Below, one piece after another: positions 1-5,408 of a DNA stretch of 6,079 bases. Below the pieces are notes generated by a model. It was not told where the DNA came from. It ran no database searches and saw only the letters and a program-made list of their open reading frames with translations. A program made the position numbers and the translations under genes. The DNA comes from an uncultured Alphaproteobacteria bacterium. GTDB taxonomy: Bacteria > Pseudomonadota > Alphaproteobacteria > Rhizobiales > Hyphomicrobiaceae. The DNA lies in NCBI GenBank assembly GCA_937950105.1, contig CALFEM010000241.1, positions 1 through 6,079 of the forward strand, read 5' to 3'. Each line of letters begins with the position of its first letter. Within the stretch, counting starts at the first letter, position 1.

Positions 1-80
1 GTCGCCGACCAGTCGCGTCCCGACGCCGCCGCCTCATTCGCCGGCTTGTCCGCGCCAGCGCCGCTTTTCTTGCCTGACAT
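1..80 (-). CDS. Possible 5' end of an unidentified gene (partial)
   Basis: Reading the minus strand from an ATG at 80-78 gives 26 open codons that run off the left edge. The peptide starts MSGKKSGAGADKPANEAAA and continues GRDWSA. A lysine- and alanine-rich, disordered-looking start like this is common at the head of proteobacterial proteins. A weak purine-rich stretch (GGACGGGAT on the minus strand) precedes the ATG by about three bases. If real, the gene is divergent from the exported hydrolase gene to its right and shares the 81-286 intergenic region with it. No family can be named from 26 residues, and an open stretch this short can occur by chance in GC-rich DNA. Confidence 0.35.
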   Translation of the reverse strand, partial: MSGKKSGAGADKPANEAAASGRDWSA

Positions 81-276
81 CGATCCCGTCCGACCTGCCG
101 CTCTATTCATCCGCTTTCGACTCGTCGGGGTTCTAGCAACCATGCCGCGTTCCTGCCAGCCCTGCCTAGGAGCCGGAGCCCCGTGGCCCGCGCGCCACAG
201 GACGGCGGCACGGAACCGGCGAGGTTTGGCGCGTTCGCCGTGTGGGTGGTAGGAACAATCGTGTGGCGTTAACGAC

Positions 277-282
277 GGAGGG
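277..282 (+). promoter_or_regulatory. Ribosome binding site deciding the start of the C92-type hydrolase
   Basis: GGAGGG lies four bases before the GTG at 287-289 and is the best Shine-Dalgarno match near this gene. It falls inside the reading frame that could otherwise begin at the GTG at 242, so it argues for the shorter form. That form also starts right at a normal signal peptide (Lys/Arg, then a hydrophobic core). Confidence 0.6.
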
Positions 283-286
283 TGGC

Positions 287-1267
287 GTGACGAAGCGGTG
301 GGTTCGGCTCGGTGTCGTGGTGGCCCTCGGATTGGCGGTCGCAGTGCCGGCAGGCGCGATCACGGACGGACCGAGCGCGCAAAACCAGGAATACCGGTTC
401 GATCCCGACCGCATCAAGCGCTGGCAGGAGCGCAAGGCGGCCCGCGCCGCCGCCCGTGTCGAGCGCTGGCCGAAGCCGGTCGACGAATTCCTCGCAGGCG
501 AATTCCTCGAGCGCGCCGACGTGGTGCTGACGCGGCGCAAGGACGACCTGTCGTCCTATCTCATCCGCTGGGCCACCGGGTCGCCGTTCTCGCACGCTGC
601 CATGGTCTTCACCGGCCCGCAGTTCGAGACCGGGTATTCCAACACGTTCGTCATCGAGGCGGGCTCCGGCGGCGTCGATCTGACCAACATCCGCGACTAC
701 ATCAACGACAAGAGCTCGTCGATCGCCATCAAGCGGCTCAAACGCGACTGGTTCGACGAGCCCAAGCAGGCGCGCGTGCGCGGCATCCTGCTCGACCGCA
801 TCAAGGGCAACTACAATTACTGGGCGATCGGCCGCATCGCGCGGAACCTGTGGTTCGGCGTGCAGCGCAGCGTGCAGGGCAAGGAAAAGACCATCGAGAG
901 CTATCGCAAGAACGAGTGGAGCCCGCCGAACGACTACATCTGTTCGGGGCTCGTGCAGCTCGGCTTCGTCGAGGCGGCGATCGAGTTCATCAAGGCGGGT
1001 CAGATGCCGGCGTCGGCGCTGAAGGAGGTCGTGTTCAACGAGAGTGCGGCGAGCCGCCTGCCCGATGCACCGGACTGGGAATACATGGACCCGCAGATGC
1101 AGCTCGATACCGCCGAGCTGTTTCGCGAACAGAACATCGTCGAACTGGAAGCCGTGACCCCGCACGATCTCGCCACCAGCCAGAAGCTCGAATGGTTGTA
1201 CGTGATCAAGGAAGGCAAGGTGTACAAGGTCGACAGCTATGGCGATGTCGAAGCGCTGATCAAATAG
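287..1267 (+). CDS. Exported permuted papain-like cysteine hydrolase, YiiX/YebB type (C92, DUF830)
   Basis: The 326-residue product begins with a signal peptide: MTKRW, a hydrophobic core, then a likely cut after VPAGA at residue 24. The catalytic domain begins near residue 77 with ADVVLTRRKD. The family's conserved order, histidine before cysteine (a circular permutation of papain/NlpC), is visible: His103 in SPFSHAAMVF and Cys219 in NDYICSGLVQLGF. Glu124 in FVIEAGSGGV is a plausible third active-site residue. C92 members are annotated as amidases or peptidases that may act on peptidoglycan peptides or lipids, but this protein's substrate cannot be read from the sequence. The C-terminal 90 or so residues after the Cys helix are longer than the minimal fold needs and resemble nothing I recognise. 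A longer form from the GTG at 242 would bury the signal peptide behind 15 residues and is less likely. The gene stands alone on the plus strand and ends in a hairpin facing a convergent gene. Confidence 0.85.
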   Translation: MTKRWVRLGVVVALGLAVAVPAGAITDGPSAQNQEYRFDPDRIKRWQERKAARAAARVERWPKPVDEFLAGEFLERADVVLTRRKDDLSSYLIRWATGSPFSHAAMVFTGPQFETGYSNTFVIEAGSGGVDLTNIRDYINDKSSSIAIKRLKRDWFDEPKQARVRGILLDRIKGNYNYWAIGRIARNLWFGVQRSVQGKEKTIESYRKNEWSPPNDYICSGLVQLGFVEAAIEFIKAGQMPASALKEVVFNESAASRLPDAPDWEYMDPQMQLDTAELFREQNIVELEAVTPHDLATSQKLEWLYVIKEGKVYKVDSYGDVEALIK

Positions 1268-1270
1268 CGA

Positions 1271-1299
1271 AAGGCGCCCCGAGTTCGGCGAGGCGCCTT
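1271..1299. terminator. Hairpin between convergent genes, probable bidirectional terminator
   Basis: AAGGCGCC (1271-1278) and GGCGCCTT (1292-1299) form a perfect 8-bp stem with a 13-base loop. The stem starts three bases after the TAG of the plus-strand hydrolase and lies 29 bases past the stop of the minus-strand gene. Neither side has a clean run of T. The minus-strand side is the better one (CTT, TTCGC, TATTTG after the stem). The position between two gene ends facing each other supports a shared terminator role. Confidence 0.6.
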
Positions 1300-1328
1300 C
1301 TGCCAACCTGATCCGGCGAGGTCGAGGA

Positions 1329-2204
1329 CTACTTCTGCGTCTGCGGCTCCGGCACGCGGGTGTCGTCGATCTTGCGCATCCATTCACCCGAGCCGCCGGG
1401 CTTCACCGGCGTGGCGCTGGTCGGCGTGACCGTCGTCATCCACTCACCGAGCGGGCTCGCGACCATGCCGCGCGGATCGGCACCGGCGTACTGGCGCGGC
1501 GTGTCGTAGCAGCCGCCGACGCAGACGATGTCTCTCGTATTGGTGAGGCTCTTGCCGGCCTTCTCGGCGGCCTTCTCCTCCGCCGTCTTCGGCTTGAAGG
1601 TGGTCGGCTGCATGTAGACGATCTCGGCCGGAACCTCGTTGCAGCCGCCCTCGCAGACGACCACGTCCATGCCCGGATGCGCAGCGGCCAGCGGATGCGG
1701 CGGAGCATGCACGGCGCCGTCCTCCGTCTTGATGATGCTTTCGGCGCGACGGCCGTAATAGTCCTTGGGAGCCGGCGTGATCGGGCCGGTATCGGCCTTC
1801 TTCGTCACCGGCCGCGGGGCAACGGCGGACCGCTCGTTGCCAGCGATGCCGGGCACGGGGATCACCGGAGCCGGAGCGCCTGCGGATTTCTCCTTGTCGA
1901 GCGTTGGCTCGGGCGCATTCGCGGTTTCGTCGGCGTTCTTCTCTTCGTCCGGCGTGTCGTCCGAACGGGCGGACTCTTCGCCACCCTCCTCAGAGCCCTC
2001 CTCCTTCCGGGACTCCTCCCCATCGCGGTCGGCAGGCGATTGTTCCGCCTCGGCCTTGCGCATCACGCTCTCGGATCGAGGTTCGGACCCGATCGAGAGG
2101 CGCGGCTTGGCCGCAACCAGCTCGGCGGAAAAGGCGGTCGCCATCAGGGCGATTGCGGATACGGCGGCGAGCCGCATGGAAGGGATCTCGGAAAGACGAA
2201 ACAT
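1329..2204 (-). CDS. Exported acidic protein with two CxGGC motifs, unknown function
   Basis: I do not recognise this 291-residue protein. It starts with a signal peptide (MFRLSEIPSMRLAAVSAIAL, with a likely cut near AELVAA at 27-32). Residues about 41-105 are very acidic (many Glu, Asp and Ser) and look disordered; a Pro/Ala-rich stretch follows to about 147. Two copies of a short motif come next: VVCEGGCNEVP (182-192) and IVCVGGCYDTP (226-236), 44 residues apart and separated by a Lys/Glu/Ala helix. The tail has a second duplication, GEWM at 253-256 and 273-276. The paired cysteines could form disulfides in the periplasm or bind a metal; this is inference. GTGAGG sits four bases before the ATG at 2204 and lies in a hairpin arm. 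An ATG at 2177 would also leave a good signal peptide. A CtrA-like box lies upstream. Confidence 0.75.
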   Translation of the reverse strand: MFRLSEIPSMRLAAVSAIALMATAFSAELVAAKPRLSIGSEPRSESVMRKAEAEQSPADRDGEESRKEEGSEEGGEESARSDDTPDEEKNADETANAPEPTLDKEKSAGAPAPVIPVPGIAGNERSAVAPRPVTKKADTGPITPAPKDYYGRRAESIIKTEDGAVHAPPHPLAAAHPGMDVVVCEGGCNEVPAEIVYMQPTTFKPKTAEEKAAEKAGKSLTNTRDIVCVGGCYDTPRQYAGADPRGMVASPLGEWMTTVTPTSATPVKPGGSGEWMRKIDDTRVPEPQTQK

Positions 2205-2207
2205 GAA

Positions 2208-2248
2208 GCCTCACGTAACGCGCGACAGAAAGAGGTACGACGTGAGGC
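2208..2248 (-). promoter_or_regulatory. Leader inverted repeat covering the ribosome binding site
   Basis: GCCTCACGT (2208-2216 on the plus strand) and ACGTGAGGC (2240-2248) are perfect 9-bp inverted repeats separated by 23 bases. In the minus-strand transcript the second arm contains GUGAGG, the probable Shine-Dalgarno sequence, which ends four bases before the AUG at 2204. The folded hairpin would hide the ribosome binding site, so it may control translation. The long loop weakens the hairpin, and an alternative is an operator bound by a dimeric protein. Confidence 0.4.
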
Positions 2249-2265
2249 GAGCGTGGCAGCAATTG

Positions 2266-2281
2266 GTTAACCGCCCGTTAG
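2266..2281 (-). promoter_or_regulatory. CtrA-like binding box upstream of the CxGGC protein gene
   Basis: On the minus strand this reads CTAA, seven bases, then TTAAC. It matches the CtrA consensus TTAA-N7-TTAAC at eight of nine fixed positions. The box lies 62-77 bases before the ATG at 2204, a usual place for a CtrA-controlled promoter element. I see no strong -10 box nearby. The site assignment is by motif only. Confidence 0.45.
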
Positions 2282-2352
2282 CGGATGATCGAGTTTCGTC
2301 TGCCAAGTCGAGATTTGATTGCACTACGATCTCACACGCTGACCGCCCTCGT

Positions 2353-2931
2353 TCAGCGCGCGTGGTGGAACACCGCCGGCTCGCCGGGAACCGCGTTGAT
2401 GATCGGAATGTTGCGGAAATCGACGGGAGCAGCCGCAGCCGCCTGGGGCGTCTCGATGTTGCCGGCGCGACGGGGCGCGGCATAGCGAAATGCGACCGGC
2501 ACCACGCGCGGCACGGTGACGACGTCGCCGCTGTAGGCAACAGGATGCGGCTGCGCGGCCTGCTGCGGCAGTGCCGCACGGGCGGGCAGCACGGGGGCGG
2601 GCATGACGGGCGAGGGCCGGCGAGCCGGCAACGGCGGCTCCACGAAAGCAACCGGCGCCGGAGCGGGGGCCGACATCGACGGAGACGCGGACGAGGCGTC
2701 GGCCTTGATGCCGTAATAGGCCGCGATGCACGGATCCTTGCGCTTCATCGCTTCGAGTTCGCCGACGCGCACGGTGACGATGCGGCCGCCGTCGCAGACG
2801 TAGGCTTCGTCCGCTCGCGCGCTGATCGCTCCGACCGTGACGAGGACCGGCAGCGCCAGCGCGGCGGCGAAACCTGCGCGCAGCAGCGGCGTGGCGAGAG
2901 CATTGCGGCGTCGGATGGTCGCGCGCGACAT
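2353..2931 (-). CDS. Exported Pro/Ala-rich protein with VCDGG motif, unknown function
   Basis: This 192-residue protein is not one I can name. An arginine-rich start (MSRATIRRR) leads into a hydrophobic stretch to about residue 36, with a likely signal peptidase cut after SARA at residue 40. The mature protein begins DEAYVCDGGRIVTVRVGELE and continues to DPCIAAYYGIK, so a compact segment of about 35 residues carries two cysteines (Cys46 and Cys68) that could pair. The rest (about 80-192) is Pro/Ala-rich and low in structure. The VCDGG motif resembles the VCEGG and VCVGG motifs of the next gene, which suggests a related role or a common origin; this is inference. GGAG (plus-strand CTCC at 2938-2941) lies six bases before the ATG at 2931 and supports this start. 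A CtrA-like box lies upstream. Its 3' end is 148 bases from the next start, and no terminator is visible between them. Confidence 0.75.
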   Translation of the reverse strand: MSRATIRRRNALATPLLRAGFAAALALPVLVTVGAISARADEAYVCDGGRIVTVRVGELEAMKRKDPCIAAYYGIKADASSASPSMSAPAPAPVAFVEPPLPARRPSPVMPAPVLPARAALPQQAAQPHPVAYSGDVVTVPRVVPVAFRYAAPRRAGNIETPQAAAAAPVDFRNIPIINAVPGEPAVFHHAR

Positions 2932-2980
2932 GGCAGTCTCCGGATCGGTGGATGGTCATCCGTCACGATATGGAGCAGCC

Positions 2981-2996
2981 GTTAACGCACCGTTGA
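2981..2996 (-). promoter_or_regulatory. CtrA-like binding box upstream of the VCDGG protein gene
   Basis: The minus strand reads TCAA, seven bases, then TTAAC, eight of nine fixed positions of the CtrA consensus TTAA-N7-TTAAC. It sits 50-65 bases before the ATG at 2931 and just after the stop of the upstream hydrolase gene. A possible -10 element (TATCGT, minus strand) lies nine bases beyond the box. It falls in the same relative place as the box before the next gene. Confidence 0.45.
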
Positions 2997-3013
2997 GCCC
3001 GCGGCCGTCACCC

Positions 3014-5062
3014 TCACGGATAGCGCCAGAACGGTCCCTTGCTGGTGTCGATGCGCTTCAGCAGCGGCACCCGCTTCTCGGGCGGACGCTGGCCTGTCTC
3101 GATCAGCGCGCCGATGTCGGTCAGCAGCGCGTTGCTCTCCGCATAACCCGAATGGTGCAGGCCGAGACTGTCCATGCTGACCGCCGTCGCGTCGATGGTG
3201 TCGACGCCCGGCACCACCAGCGGCACACCGCCCGGCACGTCGCCCGCGCGCGGAACACCACCGTTGAAGCGGCGCGAGACGTTGAGCGCGCGATCGTTGG
3301 CGGAGGCGTAGAGCGTGATGCCGCCGGAGGCCATGTCCTTCAGCCGCGAAGCGATGTTCTCGAAGCCGTCGCGATCGACATCCGGAGCGGCAAGGATGAT
3401 CTGGCTGATCTGCACGCCTTCGGGCTTCGAGCGTTGCAGGTCCTGCAGCACGCGCAGCAGGAGCTGGTTGCCCATGGAGTGCGCGATCAGGCTGACCGAC
3501 CTGGCCCCCGTCTTCTGCGTCACGAGCTTCAGGAACTCCTCGAGGAACGGCTCAGCCTGCGCCGCGCTCTCGCGATCGTAGGTATAGCTGCCGATACCGC
3601 CGCCCGAGGGCCAGCTGTAGACGAACGGAGCACCGTCGAACTTGATGTCGTAGGCGACCTGCGCCGCCCGGTAGACGGCGTTGTCGAAGGTCGTGTTGTA
3701 GCCGTGGATGAAGACGAAGGCGTGATCCTTGAAGCGCGCCGACGTGGCCAGACGCTGCTTCACGAGGTCGATCATCTCGGCCTCGGTAAGGTTCTTGATC
3801 TCCTGCAGCGTGAAGTGCTTCTTCGGGTCCTCGGCCTGCTCGTAGATCTTGTAGTTGAAGTACGGAATCGTGATCGCCCACGGCCGCTCCACCTGCGGCA
3901 CCTCGTGCTGTTTCGGCACCGTGACGAGGGCGCGGCCGAGATCGAGTTTGCGGGCGCGCGTCGAGCCGTAATCGACGCGCTTGTCGTTGGCGACCTTTTC
4001 GCGATCGGTCCCGAAGAACACCGGCACCACAGTCCAGTCGGTCTTGTCCTCGCCGGCACCGGCCGCGGGCGCGGGAGCGGGGGCCGTGGTGATGGGGGCG
4101 GTCGGCCTCGGAGCGGCCGTGATGGGAGCCGGAGCCGGCGGCGCCACCACCGGGGCCGAAGCCGCCGGAGGCGGGGGTGGCGGAGGCGGAGGTGCTGTCG
4201 CCGCATCGGGCGCCTCGGCAACCGCTGAAGGGGGAGGTGGCGGTGCGGCTGCCGGAGCCCTGGCCGCGGGTGGCTGGCCGAAACCGCGCGTGCCGCTGCC
4301 ACCGCCGCCGGTTCCCGTACCCGACATGCCGAGGCCGCCGAGATCGCCCGCGGGTGCCGCGTCACGCGGACGCGTGAAGCCGTCGAGACCGCGTGTCGTC
4401 CCGGGCGAGGCCGACTTCGGCGGGAGACCTCCACGACCGTTGGCTTCGACGTTTCGTGTCTCGGTATCGGGTGGCGCGGCACCACCAGCGGGCGGAGTGC
4501 TTTCCGGTGCGCGCGGCCCCGAACCGCCGGTCGGCTCGGGTTCCGCGGCTCTCGGCTGTTCGAACCTGTATTCGCGCGGGCCGGCGCCGCCCGCGCCTTC
4601 GGCCGCTTCGGCAGCCTTCTTGCGGGCTTCGGCGACCTGATCGGCCGGCATATCCTTCAGCTTGCGCTCGGCCTCGGCGATCTGCCGCTCGACGCGGGCT
4701 TTCGCCTCGGCGGCCTGGCGCTCCACCTCGGCCACTTCGGCACGCCGCTGACGTTCCTGCTCCGCAGCGGCCGATCGCGCCTGCTCCGCTGCCCGACCCG
4801 CGTCGGCCTCGCGCGTGGCCTCGGCGGACGGGGCCGGTCGGCTCGCCGTGGGAGCCCTCTCCATCGGCGCCCGCGCCGCCTTCTGCATGGAGAGCGTCGA
4901 CAGCAGCGCGAACGGCGCCAGCACCACGCCGACCAGCAACAGCCTCAGCGTCCACTTCAGCCACGCCGGCAGACCGCCGACGGACGACCACGCCAGGGCA
5001 TAGAGCAGCAGGCCGGTAACGGCGGCGATGAGGCTCACGACTGTTTCGGAAAGCTCGGGCAT
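3014..5062 (-). CDS. Membrane-anchored DUF900 alpha/beta hydrolase with coiled coil and proline-rich linker
   Basis: The 682-residue protein has four parts. Two membrane helices lie at about 9-26 and 35-57. A charged Ala/Glu/Arg coiled coil spans about 81-155. A disordered Pro/Gly/Ala linker spans about 156-340 and includes nine prolines in a row at 291-299. From about residue 342 comes a DUF900 (PF05990) hydrolase domain that opens [13 protein letters not shown]. It shows HGYN at 453-456 (oxyanion-hole region), the nucleophile elbow AHSMG with Ser529, APDVDRD at 559-565, a likely acid Asp590 in YASANDRAL, and a likely His at 636 or 637 in [11 protein letters not shown]. The esterase/lipase-like triad therefore looks intact, but DUF900 substrates are not known. 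Both helices are near the start, so coiled coil and hydrolase lie on one side of the membrane; which side is unclear. GGAAGGA (plus strand 5069-5075), six bases before the ATG, supports this start over a GTG at 5152. Confidence 0.88.
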   Translation of the reverse strand: MPELSETVVSLIAAVTGLLLYALAWSSVGGLPAWLKWTLRLLLVGVVLAPFALLSTLSMQKAARAPMERAPTASRPAPSAEATREADAGRAAEQARSAAAEQERQRRAEVAEVERQAAEAKARVERQIAEAERKLKDMPADQVAEARKKAAEAAEGAGGAGPREYRFEQPRAAEPEPTGGSGPRAPESTPPAGGAAPPDTETRNVEANGRGGLPPKSASPGTTRGLDGFTRPRDAAPAGDLGGLGMSGTGTGGGGSGTRGFGQPPAARAPAAAPPPPPSAVAEAPDAATAPPPPPPPPPAASAPVVAPPAPAPITAAPRPTAPITTAPAPAPAAGAGEDKTDWTVVPVFFGTDREKVANDKRVDYGSTRARKLDLGRALVTVPKQHEVPQVERPWAITIPYFNYKIYEQAEDPKKHFTLQEIKNLTEAEMIDLVKQRLATSARFKDHAFVFIHGYNTTFDNAVYRAAQVAYDIKFDGAPFVYSWPSGGGIGSYTYDRESAAQAEPFLEEFLKLVTQKTGARSVSLIAHSMGNQLLLRVLQDLQRSKPEGVQISQIILAAPDVDRDGFENIASRLKDMASGGITLYASANDRALNVSRRFNGGVPRAGDVPGGVPLVVPGVDTIDATAVSMDSLGLHHSGYAESNALLTDIGALIETGQRPPEKRVPLLKRIDTSKGPFWRYP

Positions 5063-5102
5063 GGCGGGTCCTTCCACCGAAATCGGGAACTGCCGGCCCT
5101 GG

Positions 5103-5128
5103 CCCCCGGGGGAGCGCGTCGGCCGACG
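5103..5128. repeat. Two adjacent palindromes in the hydrolase gene leader
   Basis: CCCCCGGGGG (5103-5112) and CGTCGGCCGACG (5117-5128) are perfect palindromes of 10 and 12 bp, four bases apart and 41-66 bases upstream of the hydrolase start. They could be operators or form short hairpins. In DNA this GC-rich, short palindromes also arise by chance. Confidence 0.35.
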
Positions 5129-5289
5129 AATTTCAACGCGGGAACGAAACACGGTTGCCGTTGCATCGCAAGCCCGACCCGTCTCGGCTGGCGGGAGGCG
5201 GCTGGATCATGCCACGTCCGCTTCGCGCTCGATCCCACCGCTCGGCGCGCAGCGGTCCGCTCCAAGCCGTTGTTCCAGAGCGGGTTCAC

Positions 5290-5356
5290 GCCCTCGCTGG
5301 ACGCGTCGACGCTTACACTTCAACCGATCAGGCTCTAGCTGGACGCCTTGGCGCTT
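5290..5356 (+). repeat. Imperfect direct repeat, 25 bp with a 42-bp period, upstream of meaB
   Basis: Copy 1 (5290-5314) and copy 2 (5332-5356) match at 20 of 25 positions. The 19-base cores are GCTGGACGCGTCGACGCTT and GCTGGACGCCTTGGCGCTT. The start-to-start distance is 42 bp, which is four helical turns and also 14 codons. Similarity does not clearly continue past the 25 bases. Confidence 0.5.
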
Positions 5357-5408
5357 CTGTGACATCACCCGGCGAGACCGCACGCCAGCAGAACGAGGGC
5401 CAACCAAT

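Larger units (their letters stand above)
5063..5408. other. Divergent intergenic region between the DUF900 hydrolase gene and meaB
   Basis: These 346 bases separate two divergent starts and should hold both promoters. I see no convincing -35/-10 pair for either. It contains the hydrolase gene's ribosome binding site, two adjacent palindromes (5103-5128) and an imperfect direct repeat (5290-5356). GAGGG at 5395-5399 is the meaB ribosome binding site. An open frame with a GGGAGG (5193-5198) before an ATG at 5209 runs to 5445, but its arginine-rich product and overlap with meaB make it doubtful. Confidence 0.6.

Noticed and set aside
183..198. Small hairpin GTGGC/GCCAC in the left intergenic region
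   Set aside because: Only a 5-bp stem with a six-base loop and no T-run, so it is expected by chance at this GC content.
226..255. TTGGCG and TAGGAA, 18 bases apart, as a promoter for the C92-type hydrolase gene
   Set aside because: The match to a -35/-10 pair is too weak to call, although the position would suit.
269..1387. Minus-strand open frame of 372 codons
   Set aside because: Antisense to the C92-type hydrolase, whose catalytic motifs and signal peptide are clear; the antisense product is low in structure.
1765..2985. Plus-strand open frame of 406 codons across two minus-strand genes
   Set aside because: It crosses both genes and their intergenic region, and its product is Arg/Asp/Gly-rich without recognisable motifs.
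2837..4228. Long plus-strand open frame of 463 codons
   Set aside because: It lies antisense to the DUF900 hydrolase and the VCDGG gene, and its product is Arg/His/Asp-rich with no domain. It is a GC-driven shadow.
3981..4640. Glycine/alanine-rich plus-strand frame resembling a PE_PGRS-like or structural protein
   Set aside because: It is the complement of the Pro/Gly/Ala linker and coiled coil of the DUF900 protein.
5153..5408. Cobalamin riboswitch before meaB
   Set aside because: MeaB serves a B12 enzyme, so I looked for a B12 box. Only GCCACGTCC at 5211-5219 resembles it slightly, and the conserved core and helices are not seen.
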